From Bin87 sp965220265 (GTDB lineage Bacteria > Chloroflexota > Dehalococcoidia > Lucifugimonadales > UBA3495), in NCBI GenBank assembly GCA_965220265.1, contig CBDCPM010000004.1, positions 3,348,001 through 3,412,000 of the forward strand: a stretch of 64,000 nt of DNA, written 5' to 3'. A program made the translations under genes and the position numbers. The notes beneath the pieces are model-generated. The model ran no database searches and was not told the origin of the DNA. It saw only the letters and a list, made by a program, of their open reading frames with translations. The first letter of the stretch is position 1; the number at the start of each line of letters is the position of its first letter. Below, piece after piece: positions 1-10,832 of the stretch.

Positions 1-3000
1 ACGTCACCAGCCACACGGTGACCGGCCTGGAACCCCACAACACCTACGCGCTCCGGGTCCGGGTGCTCAGGGACGACGCCTACTACCAGTCCAACTACGT
101 CAACTTTGAGACCGCCCACGACCAGCCGACACCCACGGCCACGCCACCCCCGGCAGAGACACCGCGGGAAGACCCGCCCACACCGCCGCCGGCCCCAGCG
201 CTCAGCACGCCGGCGAGCGCGACCACCGACAGCGTCACGTTGTCGTGAGCCATCTCCGACACGACCGACCTGACCGGGTTCAGTGTCGGAGTGAGAAGCG
301 CAGGGGAAGGCGAATACGCCTACCAGAGCGTGACCGGCACAGGCGACACCCTGCCCAACAGCCACACCGTAACGGGCCTGACGGCGGCGACGTCCTACCA
401 GTTCAGGATCAGGGCCCACAAGGAGACCAACGGCGTTAGCGCACACTCCGACTCCAACGAGATCACGATCACCACCGACGACTACCGCGCCACGGTCCAG
501 ACCACCGCGTCCATCACCGTAGAGGACGACGCCAGCGGAAACGTCGAAAGAGCCGGCGACCGCGACTGGTTCGCCGCGAACCTGGAGGCCGGCACCGCCT
601 ACCAGTTCGAACTGCATTCGGGAAGTTCCCAGGGCCTGGGCGACCCGATGATCCACGGCATACACGACGGCGACGGAGAGCTGCTGCCCAACACCAGCAA
701 CGACAACGCCACCTGGTTCTACTGGTACAGCCACGTGTTCTTCACCGCGCAGACGGCGGGCACCTACTACGTCAGCGCCGGAGCGAGCGGCGAGGGCGTC
801 GGCACGTACGTACTGTCGCTCGAGACCATAGAGGACGACTACGCCGCCAACACCGGAACCACCGGAAGGGTGAGCGCCGCCACGCCGGCCACCGGCGAGG
901 TCAACAGCGCCCACGAGGAAGACTGGTTCAGGGTCACGATGGACGGGACCAAGAACTACCAGTTGGAGTTGAATGGCGCGCCACAAGGCGGCGGCACACT
1001 GGCCGAACCGGAAATTGTCGGCGTGTTCGACGCCCAAGGCGCGCTGGTCCCCGGCACCGGATCCGGAGCAGCGGTACGCACCACGCTGGACTTCAACCCG
1101 CAGGGAGCGGGCGACTATTACATCAGCGTCGGCGCCAGCGGCGCTGGAACCGGAACATACACCCTGCAGCTGACCGAGTCCGACCGCACCGACGCCACGG
1201 AACTGGGAGACCTGGCAACCATGTCCAAGGCAAAGTTCCTGGACAGCCAGCTCGACACCGACCTCACCAGCGACGCCTACTACAAGTTCACCGTCAGCCA
1301 GACGGCCTCCCTGGAGTTCGGCATCCGCCAGCAGGAGCGCGACGCGGACCTGCTCATCGAGGACGCCGACCACAGCGTGATCCATCAGAGCAGACGGGAC
1401 GGACACGCCAACGAGGCCATACAAGCCGAGCTGCAGCCCGGCGACTACTACGTCCACGTACACGCGCAGGAAGACGGAGTCAACGACTACGTCCTGCGCT
1501 ACGGCCCGGCGAGCGACGCCGCGCTGGAACCTGATACCGACGCGACACCGGCTCAGGCCCGCAACGTCCAGTTCTTCAACGGGACCGGCCGCCTCAGCGG
1601 CAACGTGGACGGAGTCGGCGACGCTCTCGACTACGTCAGCTTCAGCCTGGCCGACACCAGCACCGTCAACCTCACGCTAACCGGCCACGAGAAACGGACC
1701 GACCTGCACCGGGACATCGACATGATCCTGGAGAACGCCCAAGGACGGGTCACGGCAACCAGCGTGTCCAGAGGAAGCCAGGCCGAGAGCATCGAGATCA
1801 TGCTCAACGCCGACGATTACTTCGTGCGCCTCACCGCCCACGAAGCCGGCCTGAGCCCCTACCACCTGGTCGTCACCGTCACCGACCCGCCAAAGCTCAG
1901 CATCGCCGACACGTCAGTCTACGAGGCCGACGATGCGGTGCTGTCCTTCCCCGTGACGCTGGACAACACATCCACCAAGACGGTCACCATCCAGTGGGCC
2001 ACCGCGAACGTGAATGCAGACGGGAAGGCCACCCCAGGGGTCGACTTCCGAAAGAGCGGCGGGTTGCTCACCTTCGCACCCGGCGAAACTGAAAAGACCG
2101 CCAACGTGCCCGTCATCGACGACGACATCGAGGACTCGGGTGAGACCGTCGGTGTCAACCTCAACAACCCCACCCGGGCAGTGATCGACAGGGAGCGAGC
2201 CATCGGCACGATCCTGAACGAGGACGTGCTTGCCGACAACAACTCCGAAGCCACGCTCACCGTCGGCGCCGAACCAATGAAGAGCCACCTCGACACAGTA
2301 GGTCACCCAGGTAACCCAGATGACCCAGATGACCCAAGTACGGAAGCTGACCACGACTGGTTCAAGGTCACCCTGCCAGCCGCACCAGACGACCCGTACT
2401 ACATCGAGGTCAAAGGCATCTCCACCAATTATGCCTCGCTATTCGACCCAAAGGTCATGCTGCGCGACTCCACAGGAGAAGAAGTCGCATCCGACAATAA
2501 CAGCGGCTCCGGACGCAACGCCCGGCTCAAGTTCACAAACACCACTGAAGGCACGTACATCATCGACGTCTACTCGGCGGAGCCGGCCAGGACCGGTTCA
2601 TACATGGTCACAGTCTCGACGAAGGGCGACGACTGCCTCGCGACTACATCCACGACGTGCACGCTCGTACTTGGAAACCACCGCCCGCTGAACCACTCCG
2701 GAGAAATAGAGGTCGAAGGCGACGTGGACTGGCACGCCGTCGACCTCACGGCAAACCAGCGATACGAGATCAAAGTAACCGGCAGCTTCCGTCCGCTCAG
2801 CGTCCCCCTCCCTCACCACAACGGAGTAGATGCTTTCGACCCCAGGGACTCCGAAGGAACGCTGATGAACCCCAAGTTAGTCGGCGTGTACAACGCAGAC
2901 GGCGACTACAACGCAGGCACCTTCGACGATGACTCCGGCCGCGGCAGGGACCCCCGGCTCCTATTCACTCCACAGACGACCGGCAAGCACTACGTCTCGG

Positions 3001-4503
3001 TCGGGGCCAACCTGAAACGTGGCGAGGCGGCAGGCACCTACCGAGTGAGAATCAGAGCCACGACCTCACGGGACGACTGTGTGGCCAACATCCAAGCCCG
3101 CACTCTCGCCACCGGCAACAACTGCCTCATAACCGTCAACGGCGGCCTGAGCAGGGGGTACCACGAAGGCACCGGCGACGTCGACTGGCACCAGGTAACC
3201 CTCGAGGCCAGCACCGAATACCGGTTTGACGCCGTAGCAAACAGGCACAATCCCGAGGCCACCATCCAGGAAACAAACATCATAGGCCTGTATGACAACA
3301 ACGGGAACATGGTTCCCGGAACAGCCGGGCACGACCGGAACGACGGCAGCTTCAGCAGCAGGTTCTTCCCACCACGCCCCCCCAAGCCGGCAACTACTTC
3401 CTGGGCATAGGCAACGGCGACCGGGGCAAATACAAGGTCGGCATCCGAACCAAGACCGACGACCATCCCGCAAACAACAGCACAACAGCCGTACTGCCTA
3501 TGAACGATGAGAACGGCATCGAAGCAGAAATCGAATGGCGCCACGACAAGGACTGGCTCAGAGTCAACAACCTCGAAGCAGGTCAAGGCTACTACATCGT
3601 AGTCGCAGGAGCCAACCCTTCCGGCGACGGCGCCCTCAGTACCGGCAAAGTCACAAAATTGATTCACGGAGGCAGTGGCTACAACTACCCCTTGAAGCGA
3701 ACGGCCACCAACACCGCCATACTCAAGCCTAACAATGGCGGCACCCATTACATAGAAGTCAGTGCAACACGCGCATCAGAAGAGCACTGGGAGTTCGAGG
3801 CCATCGGGGGATACCGCGTTTTCATAAAGGAAATCTCAGACAGAGAGTACGAGTGCTTCGACGCCGGAATCCACCAAACGTACTGTGCCACAAACATAGG
3901 ACGATAGACCTTAGCGGAACTCCCCAAGTGGACCAGATCCTTGCCGCCGACACGTCAGCAATCACCGACCAGGACGGCCTCACCAGCGTCTCTTACAAAT
4001 ACCAGTGGATACGCGAATCCGACGCCATAACCGGCGCGACCAGTTCGACCTACCGGCTCACTGCCGACGATCTAGGCAAGCACATCAAGGTGCGAGTCTC
4101 CTTCACCGACGACCGGGACAACAGCGAAACCCTCACCAGCGCGGCGACCGACACCGTGGCGGGCAAGCCCGCGCCGCTCACCGCCAGCTTCTCGGGCGTA
4201 CCCGCCAGCCATTCCGGCACGTGGTTCGAGTTCACCCTGACTTTCAGCGCAGAAGTCGAACTCAGCTACAAGACACTCCGCGATGACGCTTTCACCGAGG
4301 CCGGCGCCAACGTCACCAAGGCCAAGCGCACCCAGAAGGGCAGCAACCTCGGCTGGACCGTCAGGGTCAGACCCGATGGCAACGGCGACGTGAGCATCAC
4401 GCTGCCGGCAACCACCGACTGCGACGACACCGGCGCCATCTGTACCGCCGACGGACGGACGCTGTCCAACCGGAACGAGTTCACCGTCAACGGGTCGTCG
4501 TAA
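1..4503 (+). pseudogene. Giant secreted FN3/Calx-beta/Ig-like repeat protein, broken in three places
   Basis: The 5' end lies outside the window. Reading through three lesions gives one continuous beta-sandwich repeat protein of the surface or adhesin type. It starts with fibronectin III modules (about 1-480) and a proline-rich linker near 140-210. Repeated modules follow with a D-W-F/H ... tyr-val-ser-x-gly-ala pattern, like pre-peptidase C-terminal domains. A Calx-beta module lies at about 1890-2225 and an Ig-like module (GTPQV...YQW) at about 3915-4165, then a C-terminal beta domain. The lesions are a TGA at 246-248 where FN3 domains carry Trp, a one-base loss in a C7 run at 3377-3383, and a one-base loss near 3895-3910. 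The C-terminal modules resemble proteins common in SAR202/Dehalococcoidia genomes. Two of the lesions are small length changes, so sequencing error cannot be excluded for them. The TGA is not a homopolymer artefact. Confidence 0.8.
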
Positions 4504-4564
4504 AGGAAGTTTGCCCAGCAAAGTGCCCAGCAACCACATGGAAACAATGGCGCCACAAGTAACG

Positions 4565-4584
4565 CCCGGCCCCGTGGGGCCGGG
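4565..4584 (+). terminator. GC-rich hairpin between the repeat protein and the recombinase
   Basis: Two perfect 9-bp arms, CCCGGCCCC and GGGGCCGGG, are separated by only two bases. They lie 60 bp after the stop of the repeat protein and just upstream of the recombinase Shine-Dalgarno. No T-tract follows, so it may be a weak or factor-assisted terminator, or simply a structured leader. Confidence 0.45.
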
Positions 4585-4605
4585 TGCGGTCAGGAGGTGG
4601 TAAAG

Positions 4606-5402
4606 ATGGCATCAAACCAGGACACCGCAACCCAACGGGCGGCAATCTACGCCAGCACGGCCGGCGACAGTATGGAGTCCATAACCGACGAGCTTGCCCG
4701 TGCGCGAAACTCGGCCGAGGAAAACGGCTTTGCAGTCGTCGGGGAGTACGTCGACCTCCGGGGGGACAGACCCAGTTACTGCAGATGATGGCGGACGCCG
4801 CGGCATCTGACCCCTCGTTCCAGAAGGTGGTCGTGTCGGACCTGAACCACATCTCACAACAGGAGGATGAACTCAACGAGTACCGGGCGACGCTGGCGGC
4901 CAACGGAGTGGAACTCGTTACGGTCATCGAAATCAGGGCGAAAGCTCTCGTTGCGGCCGTCGGGGACTACCTCCGCAGCGAACACGCCGAAAGCGTTCGA
5001 CGCGGCATCAGGGCGACCGCCCAGCAGGGGTTCTACGTGTTCGCCCAGGCACCCTACGGTTACCGCAAGGTTACCGTCTGGGACAACGGCGTCCGCCGCT
5101 ACAAGCTGGAACTGGACCCGCCAGCGTCGGAAACGGCACGGAGGATCTTCGACCTGCGCCTCGAAGGAGCCACAGAGCTCCAGATCACGGCGGAACTGAA
5201 CGCCAGCGGCGCCAACCCGCCGACGGTCGGCCGGTGGGAAACCAAACACGTACGCCGCATCCTGGGCAACGAGGTCTACTGCGGCACCGCCGTGGCGGCG
5301 AAGCAGGATATGGTGAATCCCGAGACCGCGGTCAGGGTGCCCAACGCCTTCCCGGCAATCGTCAGCCCAGACGAGTTCCAACAAGTGCAGCAAATGAAAT
5401 GA
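4606..5402 (+). pseudogene. Serine recombinase (resolvase family), frameshifted and C-terminally short
   Basis: The start is ATG 4606 behind an AGGAGGT Shine-Dalgarno with 7-nt spacing. The first 50 codons resemble a resolvase N-terminus (RAAIYAS...). The frame is lost in a G6 run at about 4759-4764. With a seventh G the protein runs on through a recombinase domain (YGYR at about 5056; VRRILGNEVYCG near 5250-5285) to the stop at 5402. The catalytic core looks eroded: the usual YARVS start reads YASTA, and the DRLSR-like segment reads SDLNHIS. It ends straight after the recombinase domain and lacks the zinc ribbon and coiled coil of large serine integrases. It was probably a site-specific integrase of a lost element and is now inactive. 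Confidence 0.75.
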
Positions 5403-5546
5403 GCCTCCGGCCGCTGTAGCCGGTCCGTGGAAGTTGTCTTATGCCTGGAACGCCTTCGGACATCCCCAGTAGCGAACGGATGCACATTGGCTAAAAGCAA
5501 TGAGCGTAACAGATGTCGAAAGGGCAGTCCGCCTGGTCATGGCAAA

Positions 5547-6982
5547 GTAACTGTTCAGACTCGGTGAGTAGAATTAGTCCAAAGAGGTTTGAGGATTGCT
5601 GGCGCGGGGGGTTGTGGTTATGTCACATACCGGGTATGGATCCGGAAATTGACCTGTCCACCGTTGACCGGGATGTGCTCATCGCCATCATCGTACGCCA
5701 ACAGGCCATCATCGCGGGCCTGGAGAAACGGATTGCCCAGTTGGAGGGTCAGGCCAAATCCGGCGGTTCCCGTGGGATGCCCGGTCTGAAGCCCAAGGCC
5801 GACGGGAAGCCAGCCCAGCCCAGGAAACCACGCAAGTCGCGACCCCACGGTTTTGCCCGCGCCCGCATGACGCCCACCCATCAGGTGGAGCATGTGGTGG
5901 AGGACTGCCCCGACTGCGGGACCCCGCTGTCCGGCGGTTGGATCCAGCGCACCCGGGAAGTGATTGATCTGCCCCAGGTTCCGGTGCAGGTCACCGAGCA
6001 CGCTTACATCGCCCGCACTTGCCCACAGTGCCAACGCTGCTGTGTGCCTACTGGGCAACTGGACGGAGTGGTGCTGGGCCAGCAGCGTCTGGGGATCAAC
6101 CTGGTTAGCCTGATTGCCGCGCTACGGGAGGAGGCCAGGCTGCCCTGGCGGACCATCCAGTGGTACCTGGACGCAGTGCATGGTCTGCACCTCAGCCTGG
6201 GGTCCATCGTCGACGCCACTCAAAGGGTGGCCCAAAAGGCCCAATCGGTGATGACCGACATCGTGGAACGGATCCGAGGCAGTCCGGTAGTCCATGCCGA
6301 CGAGACCGGTTGGCGGGAGGATGGACACAACGGCCCGATCCGTCAAAGATCGTCTGGACCTTCAGCACACCCGACCAGCGGTACTTCCTGAGACGGGGAC
6401 GGGGCAAACCGTGGTGGATGAGGTCCTGGGCGATGAGTTTGCTGGCGTGCTGGTCAGCGACTTCTACGCGGCCTACCACCATTATGACGGCCCCAAGCAG
6501 CGCTGCTGGGCCCATCTGCTGCGGGACATCCACGACCGGCGCGTCCTCTACTCCGACGATCTCCCGTGGGCCCAGGCGGTCCACCAGCTCTACCAACAGG
6601 CCAAAGCCTTCACCCACCCGGCAGAGAAGCCGCGGCGCGCCGCCCAACTGGCCCTGGAAAGACGCCTGCTGGCACTGTGCCGTCCCTACCTGGATGATCC
6701 GTCCGCGGCGCAGGCCAGGCTGTGCCGCCGCATGGAGAACCATATCAAGGAACTCTTTGTCTTCGTGGCTCATCCGGAGGTGCCTCCAGACAACAACGCC
6801 GCCGAGCGCAGCCTGCGTCCAGTGGTGATCAGCCGCAAGATCAGTGGCGGCACCCGCTCACAGCAGGGAACCGAGACCAAGATGACGTTGGCGTCCATCT
6901 TCGGCACCTGGCGCGCACAAAGCCTCAATCCCCTCGCCGCCTGCCGACAACTCCTCGCTTCCCCTCAAGTCTGAACTGTTAC
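5547..6982 (+). mobile_element. IS66-family insertion sequence
   Basis: Terminal inverted repeats GTAAC-T-GTTCAGAC (5547-5560) and the reverse complement of GTAAC-A-GTTCAGAC (6969-6982) match at 13 of 14 positions and enclose the transposase gene. The element is 1436 bp. I see no convincing 8-bp target duplication in the flanks, so the insertion is old or the flanks have been rearranged. Confidence 0.85.
5636..6974 (+). pseudogene. IS66 transposase (TnpC-like), frameshifted
   Basis: The start is ATG 5636. The N-terminus has the IS66 leucine-zipper-like segment (residues about 15-45), then a Cys-rich zinc-binding segment (CPDCG ... CPQCQ) and the DDE core (HADETGW at about 6294). At 6330-6345 about 14 extra bases interrupt the conserved NGY-x-WTF stretch and shift the frame. 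The remainder (SDFYAAY, CWAHLLRD, PPDNNAAERSLRP) continues in another frame to 6974. All catalytic segments are recognisable but no single frame encodes the protein, so this copy is inactive. Confidence 0.85.
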
Positions 6983-7076
6983 CGGAGAACGGGCGAAACC
7001 TACGCTATTTGCCATCTTAGACGGTCGCCTCCAAAATGTGGGCCCAACCGGAATCCGCTGACCACTCGGAGGCAAA

Positions 7077-8033
7077 TTGAGTAAAACCCCTTCTCAACCG
7101 GCGAATACTCACGTGGCTCAAATGTGCATAGAGCACCTAGAGTTCGCGAACCTACCCCTAGATCTTAACGACATGACGTGCAGGTTAGGTTTGAAACCCT
7201 CCGGTGACTGCGGTCCGGTTGCTTTGGCATTCGGAGGGGGCATCAGCTACGTCGAAAGCGTCCGCAGGATGAGGGTGATCGCTGATCAACTTAGGGCGTG
7301 CGCTGACTTCTATCCCCAACTAGCAAAAGTTGGGGACCCGATCCATCGAACAGAATTCATCGTGATGAACTACGCTCTACGGATACACGGGTTCTGTGAT
7401 AAGGACCTCAATTTATGCATCTGTCGCCATTGGCATCCCTGTGTGGTCCTAAACCAATACCAAGGTGGGATGTGCATTTCGGGGTCTTGAAGACTACCGA
7501 AAGGACTCCACGGAACCTCACATTACCTGCCGGTCCCAACTCGGTTGCCACCGGCAGCGCGGTCTGGCGATATGTACATTTCACCTTGGCTTTAGTTTAG
7601 GACGCGCTGGCGACGGAAGTCACCATGTCGCTGCGGTCGTGGCTGGCAAAGTGTTTGGGGACTGCGAGGCAATCGCGCGGTCGCTGGAGGTCTGCGAAGT
7701 TTGGGAATTGGAGCGGACACTAGCGGACGAGATGAAAAACATCAACGAGAGACTATTCGACCATCCGAGAGAATTGAACCAAAGGTTAAGGCAGATGCTG
7801 AGCGTCTAAGCACCAGCCATAACGAGACGTTTGACTGGGCCAGGTGCTACGAGGATGTATCCGCTCACGACAAACACGTGCAGTTTGCTATTCAATTCAG
7901 CCTACTTTGCTGGTTCGGCAATGCGGCTAGACTCACGAAAGAAGTCTGGGACGAATATCAACGAAACCCTGTGGGGATGGTGGCCGAAGCGCACGAAGCC
8001 CATTTAAAGATGTTGAGTAATGGCCGCCTCTGA
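7077..8033 (+). pseudogene. Unrecognised gene split by a MITE and a frameshift
   Basis: Three coding pieces form one protein. Residues up to HWHPCVV (7448) lie in one frame. After the MITE, LGRAGDGSHHVAAVVAGK continues in another frame. Near 7775-7785 one base is missing from an A-run, and the reading moves again to end at 8033. Removing the MITE with one TA copy restores the frame across 7449-7600, which supports these being one gene. I do not recognise the family. The C-terminal 80 residues (FDWARCYEDVSAHDK...) look soluble and helical. The start is uncertain: only a TTG at 7077 opens the frame close to the end of the IS66 element, so the original N-terminus may have been removed. Confidence 0.6.
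7450..7599. mobile_element. 146-bp MITE, copy 1 (TA target site)
   Basis: This copy differs from 17427-17576 by one base (near 7489). The ends form imperfect inverted repeats of about 30 bp (AACCAATACCAAGGTG against the complement of CACCTTGGCTTTAGTT). An internal 8-bp inverted repeat (CTGCCGGT ... ACCGGCAG) sits near the centre. The flanking TA (7450-7451 and 7598-7599) fits a TA target duplication of IS630/Tc1-type transposition. Excising element plus one TA (148 bp) rejoins the interrupted gene in frame. Confidence 0.85.
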
Positions 8034-8113
8034 AGGTGCCTGTTGTCTCGAGATGGTGGTCAGATGGGGCCATGTGATAGTTTCGGTATGCCTCAGGGAA
8101 GGAGATACCGGTA

Positions 8114-9055
8114 ATGACTGATCCTAATCTTCTGCCGGCTGTATTGGGGGCTGCTGGGGGACTGGCCGCCAGCCAAACTGGTGCGGCACTGGTCAACAGG
8201 ATATCCGACGCCATTGGCTGGTTCACCGCACCGGCCCAAGTGAGGCGCATGGCGGAAGCTGAAGCTGCCGCCGGATCGATCCGTGCCAAGTCAGAGATTG
8301 AGATTTCAGAGTTAGCAACCGAAGCGCTGATCCAGCGTGCCCAGTTCAGAGTCGCAGTCGAACAAATAGTAGAAGAAATGAACCTTGAGGCAATAGTAAT
8401 GAACGCCCTCATTCACTTAAACAACGATGCTCGGCCTGATGATATGGACGACGATTGGTTGCGCAATTGGGCAGGGCGATGCAAAAGCGTCTCCGATGCA
8501 CAGATGCAGGAGCGCTGGTCTCGGGTGCTTGCTGGAGAGGCTAACAATCCGGGGACATTTTCGCGAAAGGCTGTGAACGTGCTGGCGGATATGGACTCTA
8601 CAGTGGCGAACACGTTCGCTACTTACTGTGGTTTCTTCGTTGGCATAGGAAGACAAGCCGTGCCGCTGATCATCCTTGACGAGTCCAAAAACCTGCCCGG
8701 GATTTATCGGGATCAGGGCATAGACTTTGACGCTCTAAGGGCACTCGCGGAAACGGGTTTGTTATCGGTCGCGTTCGAGCATCTTTCGGTCTTGATCAAT
8801 TATTCGATGAATGGAATCCCAGAAACCGTACGACTGTCCTACGGTGAACAAACCCAGGATGTGAGTTGTCCGGGCGGACGCATCTCCATTGGCGTGACTT
8901 ATCCCACCCTCGTCGGACACCAACTGGCGAGCATATGTGCCGGCACGTATTTTGACGGATTTTTCGAGTTCATCGTCGACAAATGGGGATCTTTGTGCGA
9001 AAGTAGGCCAGCTCTGACCAGTGGCAATCTAGGCATAGGCTATATAGGCGAATGA
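8114..9055 (+). CDS. DUF2806 family protein
   Basis: 313 residues with a strong Shine-Dalgarno (GGAAGGAGAT) before ATG 8114. The N-terminal third is helical with a Gly/Ala-rich start (GAAGGLAASQTG), possibly membrane-associated. The centre carries the DUF2806-like signature of a DDDWLRNWAGRCKSVSD segment, then MQERWSRVLAGE and NPGTFSRKAVNVLADM. DUF2806 proteins have no established biochemical function and are found in accessory regions. The gene is intact, unlike its neighbours, and is followed at once by a minus-strand ParB-like pseudogene ending at about 9029. No operon partner is visible. Confidence 0.7.
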   Translation: MTDPNLLPAVLGAAGGLAASQTGAALVNRISDAIGWFTAPAQVRRMAEAEAAAGSIRAKSEIEISELATEALIQRAQFRVAVEQIVEEMNLEAIVMNALIHLNNDARPDDMDDDWLRNWAGRCKSVSDAQMQERWSRVLAGEANNPGTFSRKAVNVLADMDSTVANTFATYCGFFVGIGRQAVPLIILDESKNLPGIYRDQGIDFDALRALAETGLLSVAFEHLSVLINYSMNGIPETVRLSYGEQTQDVSCPGGRISIGVTYPTLVGHQLASICAGTYFDGFFEFIVDKWGSLCESRPALTSGNLGIGYIGE

Positions 9056-9394
9056 ACGAGCCCTCCAATCAAGCATCAGCCACGTCCTTCGCCTCGCCCG
9101 ATGCGGCGTCCTGGTCACAAAGCTTCCCGGCCTGGCGCAAGGGTAGGTCATGAGAGACGCCGTCAGTTCCAGCAGATCGTTATCGGAGACCTCGTCCAGG
9201 GACTCAAGGTCAACCACCACCTTCCCGTTGTTCCGGCCCCACCGGTCGAAGTGCGGTGGTTTGTGGATGAGCATGCCCCGGACAAACTTCACCGGCGCGG
9301 TGTCGTAGCTCCACTTCTTGTGTGGCACTCCCATCGCATGGTGCAGTTCCAGTTCGGGTTGTGCCGCAATCAGCGCGGATGCTAGGGTCCTGAG

Positions 9395-10255
9395 AACCTG
9401 TCTACGATCTCTGAAATAGGTTAAGTTGAGACTATTATCAGGGGAGGGGTAATCATGTCTCATTCCTATCCCAGCGACATCAGCCGGAAGCAATTCGCCC
9501 GGATTCTGCCGACGTTGGAGTCGGCTCGCCGCCGGACCAAACCCCGCACCGTGGACTTGTATGACGTTTTCTGCGGCGTGCTGTACCTCTTGAAAAGCGG
9601 GTGCCAGTGGCGAATGCTGCCCGCGGACTTCCCCAATTGGCGCACTTGCTACCAGTATTTCCGGCAGTGGAGCGAGCAGCCTGGCCCGGCGAAAGAATCC
9701 ATTCTGGAGCAAGTCCTAAAAAAAATCGGTTGGCGCGGTCCGGCAAAGCAATGGTCGGAAAGAGCAGACCAGCTTCTGCATCGTGGACTCCCAGAGCGTC
9801 AAGAACACGGACAGTGCCGATAGCAAGGGCTATGACGCGGGCAAGAAGGTGTCCGGAATCAAGCGTCACATCGCGGTGGACACGCAAGGATTGCCCCATG
9901 CGATACATGTGACTACCGCCAATGTTACCGACCGGGCTGGGGCTTTGGCGATGTTTGACGAAAACCGGGCCGACCTCAGCCAGGTCCAGAAGGTGCTGGT
10001 GGACGGGGGTTACACCGGGAAGCCCTTTGCCGCTGCGGTGCAAAGCCTGTTGGGAGCCGCAGTGGAAGTCGTGAAACGCCACGAACTGCACACCTTCGTG
10101 GTGCTGCCAAAGCGATGGGTGGTGGAGCGATCTTTCGCCTGGCTGGAAAAGTGCCGCCGACTCTGGAAGAACTGTGAAAGGAAGCTCAATACCAGCCTGC
10201 AAATGGCGGTGCTTGCCTTCATGGTGCTAATCCTCAAAAGATCGTAGACAGGCTC
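9395..10255 (+). mobile_element. IS5-family insertion sequence (IS1031-like), copy 1
   Basis: 17-bp inverted repeats GA-A/G-CCTGTCTACGATCT lie at 9395-9411 and 10239-10255 with one mismatch. They are flanked by a 3-bp TGA duplication (9392-9394, 10256-10258), matching the TNA target of the IS1031 group. A truncated second copy lies at 53344-53840. This insertion interrupts the ParB-like gene. Confidence 0.9.
9455..10247 (+). pseudogene. IS5-family transposase, two-frame
   Basis: Starts at ATG 9455. The first part (DLYDVFCGVLYLLKSGCQWRML...) is the IS5 N-terminal DUF4096-like domain. The catalytic part (VDSQSVKN, KKVSGIKRHIAVDT, DGGYTG, RWVVERSFAWLEKCRRL) is in another frame to 10247. The frame changes at an A8 run (9718-9725), where the second copy has A6. 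IS5 relatives often use programmed frameshifting at such a run. Here A8 would need a +1 or -2 slip while the A6 copy needs -1, so at least one copy is probably mutated. Confidence 0.8.
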
Positions 10256-10832
10256 TGAGATCGCCGTACGAGAGCAGCGCCATGCGGCCCATCAGGGTTT
10301 TGATGGATTTGCCGTCTTGGCGGTCGATGCCCAGCAGCTGCGCTTCGACCTTTTCCCGGTGGGCAGCCTCGTCGCCGGCGAGCTTCCTCTGATAGCAGCT
10401 CTTGTTGGTGCAGATGAGCTTGACCTGGTCCAGACCGTAGGAGTAGCTGTGGCGCGATTTTCCGTAGGCGGCTCCGGAGACACAGTTCCGGCAGTCCCTC
10501 AGCTTGAAGAAGGGCGGGACGCGGCCGCCGCTTTGATCCTCCCAGTCATGGACGTCGGTGGGGCTGACGTTTTCGAGGATCTTCCAGGAGGATCTTCCAG
10601 AAGGCGTTGCCGTAGGGGTCCACATCCTTTAGTTCCACCCGGGTGCCCAGCGCGACTCGTTCTTCGTCGGCCACAGGCCGGTTCGGCCCCTTTTTTCCCG
10701 AGTCGAGACGATGCCCTTCCAGACGGGGGCGTTGACCAGCGCCTGCGCCAGTTGCTGATCCCTGCTGACGCCCTTGCTGGACACTGTGTCCCGGGACACG
10801 CCCTCGACAGGGCTCCCGAGTAACCGGAGTGG

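Noticed and set aside
246..248. TGA in the FN3 protein as selenocysteine or Trp recoding
   Set aside because: The position is a structural Trp of FN3 domains. No redox context or hairpin is present, and TGA serves as a normal stop and TGG as Trp throughout the window.
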